Shown here in pieces: positions 47,198-57,675 of a stretch of 64,000 bases of DNA (the first letter of the stretch is position 1; the number at the start of each line of letters is the position of its first letter). A program made the position numbers and the translations under genes. The notes under the pieces are model-generated. The model had not been told where the DNA came from, made no database searches, and saw only the letters and a program-made list of their open reading frames with translations. The stretch lies in assembly GCF_034427455.1 (NCBI RefSeq), contig NZ_JAXQNN010000008.1, forward strand, positions 16,444 to 80,443. The letters run 5' to 3'. The DNA is from Jeotgalibacillus haloalkalitolerans. Lineage in GTDB: Bacteria > Bacillota > Bacilli > Bacillales > Jeotgalibacillaceae.

Positions 47198-47377
47198 TTA
47201 TAGAATCCAGTTAATGATCGCATCAATACCCATGTCGATCACGAAAAAGAATACTGCAACAAAGATGACTGTTGATAAAACTGTAACAGTGTACTTTGTG
47301 AGTTCTTTACGTCTCGGCCAGCTGACCTTACGCATTTCGGAAGCAACGTTTCGAAAGAAGTTGCTGATTTTACTCAT
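47198..47377 (-). CDS. secE: Preprotein translocase subunit SecE
   Basis: 59 residues from the ATG at 47375-47377 (GGAGGG 9 nt upstream). Short Gram-positive form: amphipathic helix with the conserved SEMRKVSWPRRKEL and a single membrane helix (VTVLSTVIFVAVFFFVIDMG). It clamps SecY. Between rpmG and nusG. Confidence 0.96.
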   Translation of the reverse strand: MSKISNFFRNVASEMRKVSWPRRKELTKYTVTVLSTVIFVAVFFFVIDMGIDAIINWIL

Positions 47378-47412
47378 GATGACGTACCCTCCAACCAGTG
47401 TTATTTCAAACA

Positions 47413-47430
47413 GCCTGCCAGGGGGCAGGC
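47413..47430 (-). other. Hairpin between rpmG and secE
   Basis: Perfect 7-bp stem GCCTGCC / GGCAGGC with a 4-nt loop directly after the rpmG stop. It is followed on the minus strand by TGTTTG, a poor T-run. It adjoins a second hairpin (CATACTGTC / GACAGTATG, 47434-47459) inside the 3' end of rpmG. The pair may act as a processing or partial termination site. Confidence 0.5.
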
Positions 47431-47432
47431 CA

Positions 47433-47582
47433 TCATACTGTCTGCTTATGGACAGTATGAGCATTACAGTAGCGGCAAAATTTCTTTACTTCTAATCTAT
47501 CGGTCTGCCTGTTTTCGTTTGAAGGTACCGAGTAGTTACGGGACCCGCATTCTGTACAGGCAAGGATTGTCTTTTTAGTCAT
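47433..47582 (-). CDS. rpmGB: Large-subunit ribosomal protein bL33 (zinc form)
   Basis: 49 residues from the ATG at 47580-47582 to TGA at 47433-47435, too short for most gene finders. Starts [18 protein letters not shown] and ends HTVHKQTV; the four zinc cysteines are present (CTEC and CRYC), so it is the zinc form. AAAGGA lies about 9 nt upstream. First gene of rpmG-secE. Confidence 0.95.
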   Translation of the reverse strand: MTKKTILACTECGSRNYSVPSNENRQTDRLEVKKFCRYCNAHTVHKQTV

Positions 47583-47617
47583 AATGTTCATTCCTTTTCA
47601 GGATGTGCATCCTTTAA

Positions 47618-47646
47618 AAAATAACACTCTATGGAAGTCATGTCAA
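47618..47646 (-). promoter_or_regulatory. Sigma-A promoter of rpmGB-secE
   Basis: Minus-strand TTGACA (47641-47646), 17-bp spacer, TATTTT (47618-47623), starting in the 13 bp after the sigH stop. Confidence 0.6.
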
Positions 47647-47659
47647 TATAACATTCCAG

Positions 47660-48307
47660 CTAGAAAGTCAATTCCCGTGCCTCCAGATAGCGTTCTAATT
47701 TTCTTTTCACGCGCTGGAGTGCGTTATCAATTGATTTCACGTGACGGTCCAGTTCTTCTGAGATCTCCTGATAGGACTGTCCATCCAGATAAAGAGAAAG
47801 TACCTGTCTTTCAAGGTCACTTAAGAGCTCAGCTACTTTACCCTCAATTTTACTGAATTCCTCCCGGTGAATCACGAGTGCTTCCGGATCAGTCTGCTTT
47901 GCAGGTGAGATCACGTCCATCAGTGTCCGGTCCGATTCTTCATCGTAAATCGGCTTGTCCAGTGACACATAGGAATTAAGCGGGATATGTTTTTGGCGGG
48001 TCGCTGTCTTAATCGCTGTAATGATCTGACGGGTAATACACAGTTCAGCAAATGCTTTAAAGGAAGTGAGCTTTTCACCTTTATAATCGCGGATCGCTTT
48101 ATAAAGACCGATCATTCCCTCTTGTATAATATCCTCTTTGTCAGCGCCGATCAGAAAATATGAGCGTGCTTTCACTCTGACAAAATGGCGATATTTATTG
48201 ATCAGAAAATCAAGTGCATCACTATTTCCGCTGTGAATCTGTTCGATAATTTTATCGTCTTCCATTCCACTGAATACGTTTCCTGCTGTCTGAGTATGTG
48301 CGTTCAA
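47660..48307 (-). CDS. sigH: RNA polymerase sigma factor SigH (sporulation/stationary phase)
   Basis: 215 residues if it starts at the TTG at 48305-48307, which has a G-rich site (GGGGGG) 6 nt upstream; the longer in-frame extension runs through the promoter and is rejected. Region 2 contains HFVRVKARSYFLIGADKEDI and QEGMIGLYKAIRDY; region 4 HTH contains SYQEISEELDRHVKSIDNAL. SigH directs early sporulation and competence genes. It has its own sigma-A promoter. Confidence 0.93.
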   Translation of the reverse strand: MNAHTQTAGNVFSGMEDDKIIEQIHSGNSDALDFLINKYRHFVRVKARSYFLIGADKEDIIQEGMIGLYKAIRDYKGEKLTSFKAFAELCITRQIITAIKTATRQKHIPLNSYVSLDKPIYDEESDRTLMDVISPAKQTDPEALVIHREEFSKIEGKVAELLSDLERQVLSLYLDGQSYQEISEELDRHVKSIDNALQRVKRKLERYLEARELTF

Positions 48308-48346
48308 AAGGATCCCCCCGCCTCTGTGAAACAAATAGATAGAATT

Positions 48347-48376
48347 ATTATACTTTACAGAATTTTTAAGCGTCAA
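48347..48376 (-). promoter_or_regulatory. Sigma-A promoter of sigH
   Basis: Minus-strand TTGACG (48371-48376), 18-bp spacer, perfect TATAAT (48347-48352). It lies just inside the rae1 stop region. In Bacillus subtilis the sigH promoter is repressed by AbrB; no operator is obvious here. Confidence 0.7.
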
Positions 48377-48380
48377 CCGC

Positions 48381-48893
48381 TCATTTTCCGCCCCGTCTCC
48401 ATTTTTCAAATATTTCGGCGATTTCGTCACTAATTGGAATCTTTGATACAGGGCGTGCTGATTGGTTTTTTTCGATCTTTTTAGAGATTTTCTTTTCGAT
48501 TTGCTTCACTTCAATTAAAAGTTCGCGGGCAGACTTTCTGAGCGCTCCCTGACCAAAAATAGCCCATTGCTCGGTAAAATCACTTGTCGCAACGATCACC
48601 TGTGTCTGAATATCGTTTAATTCAATCGCAAGTTTCTCGATCCGCTCATCAGCTGTTTCATTTTTCCGCGTGAAGATGATCTCCACGCGGTAATTGTACA
48701 TTTTCTTAGACATGCCTTCGACAAACTGCGCGTCAAAGATAATAATGACGCGGTGCCCGGTATACCCCTGATAATCTGCCATCATTTCAATCAGCCTGTC
48801 CCTTGCAGAGCCGAGATCATGGCTTTTCAGTTCAGTCAGTTCAGGCCAGGCGCCTATAATGTTATAGCCATCGACGAGCAGTACATTTTTCAT
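48381..48893 (-). CDS. rae1: Rae1, ribosome-associated NYN/PIN endoribonuclease
   Basis: 170 residues, YacP/NYN domain: N-terminal LLVDGYNIIGAWPELTEL with the first catalytic Asp, later IIFDAQFVEG and VATSDFTEQWAIFGQGA with further acidic residues. The Bacillus subtilis homologue enters the ribosomal A site and cleaves mRNA. Basic C-terminal tail. Follows rlmB after 6 bp. Confidence 0.92.
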   Translation of the reverse strand: MKNVLLVDGYNIIGAWPELTELKSHDLGSARDRLIEMMADYQGYTGHRVIIIFDAQFVEGMSKKMYNYRVEIIFTRKNETADERIEKLAIELNDIQTQVIVATSDFTEQWAIFGQGALRKSARELLIEVKQIEKKISKKIEKNQSARPVSKIPISDEIAEIFEKWRRGGK

Positions 48894-48899
48894 CCCGGA

Positions 48900-49643
48900 T
48901 CATCCTTCCAGCGGATGACGGCGACGGTAGATTTCATACATTAAGATACTTGCAGCAACGGAAGCGTTCAGTGAAGTGACATGACCGCTCATCGGAAGGT
49001 GGATCAGGAAATCACACTTATCACGCAGGATTCGGCTCATTCCTTTTCCTTCACTGCCAATAATCAGTCCGACAGGCATCGTCCCATCAAAACGGCGGTA
49101 GTCTTCACTGCCTTTTGCATCTGTTCCGGCAATCCACAGGCCTTTATCCTTCAGCTCATCAAGGGTACGGGACAGGTTAGTCACTCGGACAACCGGTACG
49201 TGCTCAATTGCCCCTGTAGAAGCTTTTGCGACAGTCGCTGTCAGCCCTACTGCACGGCGTTTCGGAATAATAATACCGTGTACACCAACGGCATCTGCTG
49301 TTCTCATAATTGAGCCAAGATTATGTGGGTCTTCAAGCTCGTCCAGTATGAGAATAAACGGATCTTCACCCTTCTTTTCAGCCAGTGCAAAGACGTCATC
49401 CATTTCTGCGTATTCATATGCAGCAATGGATGCGACAACACCCTGGTGCTGCCCATCCATCAGCTGGTCAATTTTCTTTTTCGGTACAAACTGAACGAGT
49501 ACATTCGCTTCTTTTGCCAGCTGGATGACCTGCTGCATCTGTCCTTTTTGAGAACCTTCACCAATCCAGATTTTATTGATTTCTCTTCCGGCTCTCAGCG
49601 CTTCAAGCACCGGATTCTTTCCGCCAATAAATTCTTCACTCAT
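48900..49643 (-). CDS. rlmB: 23S rRNA 2'-O-ribose methyltransferase RlmB (SpoU family)
   Basis: 247 residues: N-terminal substrate-binding domain ([19 protein letters not shown]) and a SPOUT domain with motif 1 [18 protein letters not shown], motif 2 [16 protein letters not shown] and motif 3 [19 protein letters not shown]. The family methylates G2251 in the P-loop of 23S rRNA. ATG with AAGGAG 7 nt upstream; 4-bp overlap with mrnC. Confidence 0.94.
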   Translation of the reverse strand: MSEEFIGGKNPVLEALRAGREINKIWIGEGSQKGQMQQVIQLAKEANVLVQFVPKKKIDQLMDGQHQGVVASIAAYEYAEMDDVFALAEKKGEDPFILILDELEDPHNLGSIMRTADAVGVHGIIIPKRRAVGLTATVAKASTGAIEHVPVVRVTNLSRTLDELKDKGLWIAGTDAKGSEDYRRFDGTMPVGLIIGSEGKGMSRILRDKCDFLIHLPMSGHVTSLNASVAASILMYEIYRRRHPLEG

Positions 49644-50065
49644 CGCCCGGCTCCTTTCTGCTCATCTACAATCATGGAGATGGCTTTTACAATAATTTCT
49701 TCCATCCGTTCTTTACGGTCTGTTAAATATAAATAGCCGATTAACGCTTCAAATGCTGTACTGTAACGGTAGGTTGCCACATCTGTATTTTTCGGAACAC
49801 TGCCGGACTTTGCATTGCGTCCGCGGCGGATAATCGCCATTTCCTCTTCAGAAAAAAGCTCCATTTCAAACATTCTGTGCAGCACCTGCGCCTGCGCTTT
49901 TGCTGATACATAGCGGATCGCCTCACGCTGAAGTGCATTCGGACGAATTGTACCAACCCTGAGAAGATGGTGTCTGACATACTGCTCATAGACACCGTCC
50001 CCCATATAAGCAAGCGCTAATGCATTCAGCTGTTTTGGATCCAGTGAAGAAGTTGAGTCATCCAT
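49640..50065 (-). CDS. mrnC: Mini-ribonuclease III
   Basis: 141 residues, a lone RNase III catalytic domain without a double-stranded RNA-binding domain. Signature [19 protein letters not shown] near the N-terminus and [13 protein letters not shown] in the C-terminal half hold the catalytic acidic residues. The enzyme matures 23S rRNA using L3 as cofactor. The binding site GAGGG is inside the end of cysS; 2 bp separate the genes. Confidence 0.95.
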   Translation of the reverse strand: MDDSTSSLDPKQLNALALAYMGDGVYEQYVRHHLLRVGTIRPNALQREAIRYVSAKAQAQVLHRMFEMELFSEEEMAIIRRGRNAKSGSVPKNTDVATYRYSTAFEALIGYLYLTDRKERMEEIIVKAISMIVDEQKGAGR

Positions 50066-50067
50066 GA

Positions 50068-51465
50068 TTACCCTCTTCTCCAGCGGATACCCTGCTTTGT
50101 ATCCTCTAAAATGATATTCATTTCCTTCAACTGATCACGGATCGCATCCGCTGTTGCAAAATCGCGGTCTTTACGTGCCGCTTCACGCTTGCGGATCAAT
50201 TCGTCAATCTCTTCATCCAGCATTTCCTGCTCTTTCAGCTCAATGCCAAGTACAGCTGTTAGTTCTTTTAACGTATCTGTAAATGCATCAATCACGTCAA
50301 CAGATGTATTCTTTTCTCTCAGGTAAAGGTTGGCTTCACTTGAAAGGTCGAATAACACTGAAATTGCATTCGCTGTGTTAAAGTCATCATCCATTTCCTT
50401 AATAAACGCGTCCTTTTTAGCAGCCGCTTTTTCAATCCATTCTGCATCATTGTCAGTGAGGCCTGAGCTCGAATTTCTGCGGTGCTTCAGGTTTTCATAT
50501 GCTGTACGGATTCTGTCGAGTCCCGCTCCTGCCGCTTCAAGCAGCTCACGGTTATAGTTGATCGGGTGACGGTAATGCACAGACAGCATGAAGAATCTCA
50601 GCACCTGCGGATCTGCCTCTTTTAAAATGTCATGTACAAGTACGAAGTTACCGAGTGACTTCGACATTTTTTCATTATCAATATTGATATAGCCATTATG
50701 CAGCCAGTAGTTGGCAAAAGGCTTTCCTGTTAAAGCCTCTGACTGTGCAATTTCATTTTCATGGTGCGGAAACGCAAGGTCCTGACCGCCGGCGTGGATA
50801 TCAATTGTATCTCCAAGGTACTTTCTTGCCATCGCAGAGCATTCAATGTGCCAGCCCGGGCGTCCTGCTCCCCATGGACTCTCCCATGAGATCTCCCCTT
50901 CTTTCGCCGCTTTCCATAGCACGAAATCAAGCTCATCTTCCTTGCGCTCGTCAGATTCGATTCTTGCCCCGATCCGCAGCTCATCAATCGACTGATGAGA
51001 CAGCTTACCGTAGCCATCGAACTTTCTAGTGCGGTAGTAAACGTCCCCGCCTGACTCATAAGCAAAATCCTTATCAATCAGTGACTGAATAAATTCAATG
51101 ATCAGGTCAATATTTTCAGTGACCCGCGGATGAGCGGTACCGCGTGCGCATCCAAGTGCACCAACGTCCTCAAAGTAAGCATCAATGAATCGCTCAGCAA
51201 CTGCAGGCACTTCTTCACCAAGCTCATTCGCTGCACGGATTAATTTGTCGTCCACGTCTGTAAAATTGGAGACGTAATTCACGTCATATCCTCTGTATTC
51301 CAGGTGACGTCTCACCGTATCAAATACGATCGGCGGACGGGCGTTACCGATATGAATATAGTTATAAACCGTCGGACCGCATACATACATCGATACTTTT
51401 CCTTCTTCCAGCGGCTTAAACGGCTCTTTTTTTCTTGTTACAGTGTTATACATCTGAATGCTCAT
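50068..51465 (-). CDS. cysS: Cysteinyl-tRNA synthetase
   Basis: 465 residues: HIGH-type motif [15 protein letters not shown], zinc site starting at [35 protein letters not shown], and KMSKS motif [15 protein letters not shown] with AAGGAG 9 nt upstream; 4-bp overlap with cysE. Under the Cys T-box at 52190-52430, so both cysteine biosynthesis and charging rise when uncharged tRNA-Cys accumulates. Confidence 0.97.
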   Translation of the reverse strand: MSIQMYNTVTRKKEPFKPLEEGKVSMYVCGPTVYNYIHIGNARPPIVFDTVRRHLEYRGYDVNYVSNFTDVDDKLIRAANELGEEVPAVAERFIDAYFEDVGALGCARGTAHPRVTENIDLIIEFIQSLIDKDFAYESGGDVYYRTRKFDGYGKLSHQSIDELRIGARIESDERKEDELDFVLWKAAKEGEISWESPWGAGRPGWHIECSAMARKYLGDTIDIHAGGQDLAFPHHENEIAQSEALTGKPFANYWLHNGYINIDNEKMSKSLGNFVLVHDILKEADPQVLRFFMLSVHYRHPINYNRELLEAAGAGLDRIRTAYENLKHRRNSSSGLTDNDAEWIEKAAAKKDAFIKEMDDDFNTANAISVLFDLSSEANLYLREKNTSVDVIDAFTDTLKELTAVLGIELKEQEMLDEEIDELIRKREAARKDRDFATADAIRDQLKEMNIILEDTKQGIRWRRG

Positions 51466-52112
51466 GGCTGTGAGCTCCTTTCACGTTCTTTCTTCAACTG
51501 GTCTTTGACAAAAGCCAGCTCTGTTTCAAGTGTTCTGATCCGCTCCCAGATTGGATCCGGCATATCCTGATGGTCCAGATCCCTGCGGATTTTCTTGCCG
51601 TCCCTAATGACGACTTTGCCGGGAATACCGACAACAGTGGAGTTTGGCGGAACATCTTTTAAGACGACTGACCCTGCCCCCACCTTTGAATTCTCACCGA
51701 CAATAATGGAACCAAGCACCTTTGCACCTGTTGCAATCAGCACATTGTCTTCAAGTGTCGGGTGGCGTTTCCCTTTTTCCTTCCCGGTACCGCCTAATGT
51801 CACGCCCTGAAAAACTGTCACATTATTCCCGATTTCGCACGTTTCCCCGATAACCACACCCATTCCGTGATCAATGAAAAATCGGCGTCCGATTTTAGCT
51901 GCAGGGTGAATCTCAATCCCTGTCAGCACTTTCGCTATTTGTGAAATTGCCCGTGCAATAAAAAACATTTTCCGCTTATAAAACCAGTGCGCAACCCTGT
52001 AAGCCCAGATCGCATGAAGCCCGGAATAAGTCAGAACGATTTCAAAAGAAGAGCGGGCTGCAGGGTCCTGGTCAAATACAGTATCTATATCTTCACGAAT
52101 TCTTTTGAACAT
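51462..52112 (-). CDS. cysE: Serine O-acetyltransferase
   Basis: 216 residues from the ATG at 52110-52112 (AAGGAG 8 nt upstream); longer in-frame extension lies in the T-box and is rejected. N-terminal helical region, then left-handed beta helix built of hexapeptide repeats ([34 protein letters not shown]). Makes O-acetylserine, the first committed step of cysteine synthesis. Confidence 0.96.
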   Translation of the reverse strand: MFKRIREDIDTVFDQDPAARSSFEIVLTYSGLHAIWAYRVAHWFYKRKMFFIARAISQIAKVLTGIEIHPAAKIGRRFFIDHGMGVVIGETCEIGNNVTVFQGVTLGGTGKEKGKRHPTLEDNVLIATGAKVLGSIIVGENSKVGAGSVVLKDVPPNSTVVGIPGKVVIRDGKKIRRDLDHQDMPDPIWERIRTLETELAFVKDQLKKERERSSQP

Positions 52113-52189
52113 ACCATTCACTCCTTTCATTTTAGCCGATTTTCGTATAATTCCAACTAATACGATAAGAATTAACTGTTTTAAAATAG

Positions 52190-52430
52190 AAAAAGCGTCT
52201 CTGTCAAATGACAGAGACGCTTTTGCGCGGTTCCACTCTGTTTGAGGCAATACTGCCCCCAACTTAACCAGGATAACGGCCTGAACCGCTGTTGCCTACG
52301 TAAACTTTCAGCAAAAGACTCAAGGGTGCATTTCAGAAAACACTCAGCCCAAACCGCTTTCAGCCTGTGGCGGTTCTCTCTTCCTGAGCTTCTGTTTTTC
52401 TTACTTCTCCCTCTCAAAGCTTTCATATAT
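52190..52430 (-). promoter_or_regulatory. T-box riboswitch, tRNA-Cys specific, controlling cysE-cysS
   Basis: On the minus strand the T-box sequence GTGGAACCGCG is at about 52226-52236 and the intrinsic terminator (AGCGTCTCTGTC / GACAGAGACGCT, T-run) at 52190-52221. In Stem I the specifier position reads GAAATGCACC, giving codon TGC (Cys) at 52328-52330. The downstream synthetase confirms the specificity. Confidence 0.92.
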
Positions 52431-52470
52431 CAATCACTTGGTGAGCTGTTTAAAAGTTTTCTATAGACAT

Positions 52471-52499
52471 ACTATATACCATTCTTTTCGAAATGTTAA
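52471..52499 (-). promoter_or_regulatory. Sigma-A promoter of the Cys T-box operon
   Basis: Minus-strand TTAACA (52494-52499), 17-bp spacer, TATAGT (52471-52476). The -35 overlaps the last codons of gltX. Confidence 0.65.
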
Positions 52500-53953
52500 T
52501 CAGTCAGCTTACTCAAACGTGCAAGTACTTTTTCTTTCCCCAGCACTTCAATAGCGCTCGGAAGGTCCGGTCCATGCGTCTGGCCTGTCGCTGCTACACG
52601 GATTGGCATAAATAACTTTTTACCTTTATGTCCCGTTTCCTTCTGTACAGCTTTAATCGCCTTTTTAATTTCTGCCGCTTCAAAGTTTTCAAGTGCTTCA
52701 AGCTGACGGCTGAGCTCTGCCATCACTTCAGGAACCTGCTCTTCAGCAAGCACTGCACTCGCTTCCTCATCATACGCAATCTCATCTTTGAAGAACAGTT
52801 CAGACAGTGCCACAATCTCAGCACCATAGCTCATCTGCTCCTGATAAAGTGCCACAAGCTTGCGCACCCACTCTTCCTGCTCAGGTGTACGGTCTTTCGG
52901 GATTTTACCCGCTTCTTCAAGATGAGGTGTCGACAATGCCACAACTGCATCCAGGTCAAGATTCTTCATATACTGATTATTCATCCACTCAAGCTTTTTC
53001 GTGTCAAATACTGCCGGTGATTTCGACAGACGGTCAGCATCAAAACGCTCAATCAGCTCTTCTTTAGAAAACAGCTCATCTTCCCCTTTTGGAGACCAGC
53101 CAAGCAATGCAATAAAGTTAAATAACGCATCAGGCTGATAGCCAAGGTCCTTATACTGCTCGATGAACTGGATAATTGAACCGTCACGCTTACTCAGCTT
53201 TTTACGCTCTTCATTGACAATCAGTGTCGTATGTCCAAACTTCGGAATCTCCCAGCCGAACGCTTCATAGATCATCAGCTGCTTCGGTGTATTTGAAATG
53301 TGGTCATCCCCGCGCAGTACGTGAGAGATCTTCATATAATGATCATCCACTGCCACCGCAAAGTTATAAGTCGGAATTCCGTCTTTCTTCACGATAACAA
53401 AATCGCCGATGCCATCACTTTCAAATGACACATCATCTTTTACGATATCATTGAACGTATACGTTTTGCCCTGTGGCACAGCAAATCGGATGCTTGGCTT
53501 GCGTCCTTCAGCTTCAAGTGCTGCACGCTCGTCATCTGTCAGGTTGCGGCACTTTCCGCTGTAACGCGGCATTTCGCTGCGTGCGATCTGCCCTTCACGC
53601 TCTGCTTCAAGCTCTTCTTCTGTGCAATAGCACTTATAGGCAAGCCCGCGCTCAAGCAGGTCATCGTAATGCTTTTTGTAAAGGTCATTACGCTCTGACT
53701 GACGGTATGGACCATAGTCGCCGCCAACGTCAATGCTTTCATCCCAGTCGATGCCGAGCCATTTCAGATACTCAAGCTGAGATTCTTCTCCGCCTTCGAT
53801 GTTACGTTTTGTATCTGTATCTTCTACGCGGATGATGAACGTACCGTTATGGCTTCTTGCGAATAAATAGTTGAATAGTGCTGCTCTTGCGTTCCCGATA
53901 TGCAGGTGTCCTGTCGGGCTTGGTGCGTAACGTACGCGAATGTCTGTAGACAT
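52496..53953 (-). CDS. gltX: Glutamyl-tRNA synthetase
   Basis: 485 residues. HIGH-type motif [25 protein letters not shown] variant [12 protein letters not shown] and the C-terminal anticodon-binding domain. A zinc-like [12 protein letters not shown]...CRN stretch lies around residue 107. In Bacillales this enzyme also charges tRNA-Gln with Glu for later amidation. ATG with GGAGG 7 nt upstream; the promoter of the next operon overlaps its end. Confidence 0.97.
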   Translation of the reverse strand: MSTDIRVRYAPSPTGHLHIGNARAALFNYLFARSHNGTFIIRVEDTDTKRNIEGGEESQLEYLKWLGIDWDESIDVGGDYGPYRQSERNDLYKKHYDDLLERGLAYKCYCTEEELEAEREGQIARSEMPRYSGKCRNLTDDERAALEAEGRKPSIRFAVPQGKTYTFNDIVKDDVSFESDGIGDFVIVKKDGIPTYNFAVAVDDHYMKISHVLRGDDHISNTPKQLMIYEAFGWEIPKFGHTTLIVNEERKKLSKRDGSIIQFIEQYKDLGYQPDALFNFIALLGWSPKGEDELFSKEELIERFDADRLSKSPAVFDTKKLEWMNNQYMKNLDLDAVVALSTPHLEEAGKIPKDRTPEQEEWVRKLVALYQEQMSYGAEIVALSELFFKDEIAYDEEASAVLAEEQVPEVMAELSRQLEALENFEAAEIKKAIKAVQKETGHKGKKLFMPIRVAATGQTHGPDLPSAIEVLGKEKVLARLSKLTD

Positions 53954-53974
53954 AGAAATCCTCCTAAAATGATC

Positions 53975-54147
53975 GCTTTGTTAAGTTCGGCTGCTGATTT
54001 CCGCTTCAGGGGGACGCTTTCCCCGGCCGGGCGGTGAGCCCCTCCGGCTTCGCCGTAAGGTCTCACCTGTCCCTTTCCGCCGCAGGAGTCGCCCCCTTAC
54101 GCTCCAATCATCAGCTGTGCAAATACAATGATGGACTTTAACAAAGC
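53975..54147 (+). repeat. Dispersed palindromic element, copy 5 (best ends)
   Basis: 173 bp with perfect 10-bp outer inverted repeats GCTTTGTTAA (53975-53984) and TTAACAAAGC (54138-54147), then inner ends CTGCTGATT / AATCATCAGC and GC-rich core (TTCCGCTTCAGGGGGACGC, CGCAGGAGTCGCCCCCTT). It lies between ispF and gltX. Confidence 0.85.
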
Positions 54148-54184
54148 AAATAATTATTTGCTATATTGATATTTGTTCTATTGA

Positions 54185-54661
54185 TTAGGTCTTCTGTAAA
54201 AGAATCACTGCCTGGGCGGCGATTCCTTCTTCGCGGCCTTCGAACCCGAGTTTTTCGGTTGTGGTTGCTTTTACGTTCACCTGAGTTTCAGAGGCTTCAA
54301 GCAGTTCTGCAATGACTGTGCGCATGTCCCCGATATGAGGCGCCATCTTCGGCTTTTGTGCAATAATTGTACAGTCAATGTTGCCCAGGCGATAGCCGTG
54401 CTCTCTGACAATGCTCCAGACGTGCTGTAGCAGTTTTTTAGAGTCGGCATCTTTGAATTCCGGATCTGTATCCGGGAAGTGTCGTCCGATATCACCTTCA
54501 CCGATTGCACCAAGTGCTGCATCTGCGACAACGTGAAGCAGTACATCTGCATCTGAGTGTCCGAGCAGTCCTTTTTCATAAGGAATGGTTACTCCGCCAA
54601 TAATCAGCGGACGGTTCTCTGCAAGCTGATGGACATCGTATCCCTGTCCAATTCGAAACAT
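54185..54661 (-). CDS. ispF: 2-C-methyl-D-erythritol 2,4-cyclodiphosphate synthase
   Basis: 158 residues, full length: metal-binding Asp and His in [18 protein letters not shown] and [15 protein letters not shown], and the C-terminal [17 protein letters not shown]. Fifth step of the MEP isoprenoid pathway. ATG with GGGG 8 nt upstream. Follows ispD by 15 bp. Confidence 0.96.
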   Translation of the reverse strand: MFRIGQGYDVHQLAENRPLIIGGVTIPYEKGLLGHSDADVLLHVVADAALGAIGEGDIGRHFPDTDPEFKDADSKKLLQHVWSIVREHGYRLGNIDCTIIAQKPKMAPHIGDMRTVIAELLEASETQVNVKATTTEKLGFEGREEGIAAQAVILLQKT

Positions 54662-54676
54662 GGCAGTTTCCCCTCT

Positions 54677-55369
<693 letters not shown>

Positions 55370-56470
55370 TTACAACGCTTTCTCATAAGACTTTGGCTTA
55401 GCAAAAATCATGCGGCCTGCAGATGTCTGAAGCACACTTGTGACAATCACATCAATCTGCTTCCCGATAAAGTTTTTACCGTCTTCCACAACAATCATCG
55501 TGCCATCATCAAGATAGGCAATTCCCTGATTCTGCTCTTTCCCGTCTTTAATCATCTGCACATTCAGCACTTCACCCGGAAGCACAACCGGCTTCACCGC
55601 ATTGGCTAAATCGTTAATATTTAATACCTGCACATCCTGCAGCTCACATACTTTATTTAAGTTAAAATCATTCGTTACGACAATCCCGTTCAGTACTTTC
55701 GCAAGTTTGACAAGTTTGCTGTCAACTTCCTGGATGTCTTCAAAGTCACCTTCATAAATCGTAACCTGAATCGGGATATCACGCTGGATCCTTTTTAAAA
55801 TATCAAGCCCCCTGCGCCCTCTGTTACGCTTCAGGGCATCTGATGAATCTGCGATATGCTGGAGCTCCCCGAGTACGAACTGAGGAATGACAATCTCTCC
55901 GTCTAAAAAGCCTGTCTGACAAATATCAGCAATCCGGCCGTCAATAATTACACTCGTATCGAGGATTTTATGACGCTTTGAAGCCGGCACATCACTGACT
56001 TCCTTTGCAGCTGACTCTTCCAGCTTCTTAGTTGAACCGCCCCTTGAGAATAAGTGAACCAGTTCATCTCTTTTCGTAAATCCGACCTGAAATCCGAGAT
56101 ACCCAAGAATCAGCGTGAGCAGAATCGGTACAACCGTATTGACGATCGGAATCTCAATATCATTGACTGCCACCCCCAGAAGGAAAGCAGTAATCAGACC
56201 GATAATGAGCCCGAGTGCGCCAAATAAAATATCAGTGACCGGCGCTTTAATAAGGGAATCTTCTGCCCATTTAATAAAATTAACGACATACTTAATCGCC
56301 CAGAACGTTATTGCATAAAAAATGATGGCTCCCAAAATCGCGGTTACATAAGGGTTGTTTAAAAGTGCATAATCAAGATTAAAAGGTATAAGGACTAATT
56401 CAGGTAATAAAAATACGCCTAATGTTCCGCCGACAATAAGGAAACAGATTTGAATAATTCGTTTTAGCAT
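55370..56470 (-). CDS. yacL: YacL, membrane-anchored PIN-TRAM domain protein
   Basis: 366 residues: four N-terminal membrane helices (about 1-30, 40-65, 80-105, 110-135), a PIN nuclease-like domain starting [17 protein letters not shown] (about 168-184) and a C-terminal TRAM domain. Probably an RNA-binding or ribonuclease-like protein at the membrane; its substrate is not known to me. ATG with GGAGG 7 nt upstream. Two promoters precede it. Confidence 0.9.
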   Translation of the reverse strand: MLKRIIQICFLIVGGTLGVFLLPELVLIPFNLDYALLNNPYVTAILGAIIFYAITFWAIKYVVNFIKWAEDSLIKAPVTDILFGALGLIIGLITAFLLGVAVNDIEIPIVNTVVPILLTLILGYLGFQVGFTKRDELVHLFSRGGSTKKLEESAAKEVSDVPASKRHKILDTSVIIDGRIADICQTGFLDGEIVIPQFVLGELQHIADSSDALKRNRGRRGLDILKRIQRDIPIQVTIYEGDFEDIQEVDSKLVKLAKVLNGIVVTNDFNLNKVCELQDVQVLNINDLANAVKPVVLPGEVLNVQMIKDGKEQNQGIAYLDDGTMIVVEDGKNFIGKQIDVIVTSVLQTSAGRMIFAKPKSYEKAL

Positions 56471-56519
56471 CCCTTCACCTCCTCAGATGAAAAATTTTCT
56501 ATCAGTAAAGCTTGTGAAA

Positions 56520-56549
56520 AGAGTAGCATGAGTACAATAAGCAAGTCAA
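56520..56549 (-). promoter_or_regulatory. Candidate promoter of yacL, proximal
   Basis: Minus-strand TTGACT (56544-56549), 18-bp spacer, TACTCT (56520-56525). Confidence 0.5.
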
Positions 56550-56567
56550 TTTAAACAAAAACAAAAT

Positions 56568-56596
56568 ATTCTATCATACAATGCAAATGCTTACAA
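56568..56596 (-). promoter_or_regulatory. Candidate promoter of yacL, distal
   Basis: Minus-strand TTGTAA (56591-56596), 17-bp spacer, TAGAAT (56568-56573). Confidence 0.45.
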
Positions 56597-56607
56597 ACCA
56601 TTTTTTG

Positions 56608-57672
56608 TTAGTGGTCTGCTAAAGACTGCTCTTTCACTGATTTCAGACCCTGCTTTATTTTTCTCGCCCGTATACCACCGATACCATCAACCTCATCAAG
56701 TTCTTCTACAGTTGCCTGCTTTAATTTATCAAGTGTGCCGAAATCTCCGATTATGTTTTCAATGATCGTGAGCGGCAGACGCGGGATTTTATTCAGCACG
56801 CGATAACCTCTTGGTTCAGCCTGACTTTCATATTCTGTAGAAGATGGATGGCCAAGTAACTTCATGATGGATTCATCCTCCATCACTTCTGAAGATACCG
56901 CTTCAGAAAATGAGCTGTACATATCCTGAGCAGGAGCATTATCAGCGCAGGCATAGTCGCGCATCACCATCACCGCTTCCTTTTCAAGGTCAGAAAGCAA
57001 TTCATTCAGCTGCAGCCGCACCAGCCTGCCTTCAGAACCGAGTTCATTCAGGTAAAGCAGGAGCTCATTTTTAATCCGGATCACCATTTCAAAGCGGTGA
57101 ACGACCTGTAAGACATCGTTATACGTGACGGCTTCCTCATACTCAAGCAGTGTTAAATGAGAAAGACTCTGATCAAGCACTGTGCGATATTTTTCAAGTG
57201 TCTGCAGCGCCTGATTCGCTTTAGCAAGAATGACTGCAATTTCCTTCAGTGCATAGCGGTAAGTCCCTTTATAAAGCGTGATCACGTTCCGTCTTTGGGA
57301 AATAGCAATTACAAGAGAATCTGTCTCTCTCGCTACCCGCTCCGCTGTCCGGTGACGCATCCCTGTCTCTGACGAGGGAATCATCGGACTCGGATTCAGC
57401 TGCGCGTTCGCAATCAGGATTTTACTGCCTGACTCATTGAGGATAATCGCCCCATCCATCTTTGCAAGCTCATACAGATACGTTGGGGAAAATGGACAAT
57501 GGATCTGAAAGCCCCCGTCTACAAGCGGCTTCATCTTATCATTACAGCCAACTACAATCAGGCCGCCTGTCCCGGCACGCAAGACATTATCTATTCCCTC
57601 TCTAAAAGGTGTCCCCGGTGCCACGAGCTGAATAATATCAGCTGACGGACGCTTTCTTCTCCGATTATCCAT
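56608..57672 (-). CDS. disA: DisA, DNA-integrity-scanning diadenylate cyclase
   Basis: 354 residues: N-terminal DAC domain with DGA motif (AKMDGAIILNE) and GMRHRTAERVARETD, central helical spine, C-terminal helix-hairpin-helix (NIIGDFGTLDKLKQATVEEL). Makes c-di-AMP and scans DNA for branched structures, halting sporulation on damage. Its GGAGGG site is in the end of radA, whose product inhibits it. 3 bp gap. Confidence 0.97.
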   Translation of the reverse strand: MDNRRRKRPSADIIQLVAPGTPFREGIDNVLRAGTGGLIVVGCNDKMKPLVDGGFQIHCPFSPTYLYELAKMDGAIILNESGSKILIANAQLNPSPMIPSSETGMRHRTAERVARETDSLVIAISQRRNVITLYKGTYRYALKEIAVILAKANQALQTLEKYRTVLDQSLSHLTLLEYEEAVTYNDVLQVVHRFEMVIRIKNELLLYLNELGSEGRLVRLQLNELLSDLEKEAVMVMRDYACADNAPAQDMYSSFSEAVSSEVMEDESIMKLLGHPSSTEYESQAEPRGYRVLNKIPRLPLTIIENIIGDFGTLDKLKQATVEELDEVDGIGGIRARKIKQGLKSVKEQSLADH

Positions 57673-57675
57673 GGT

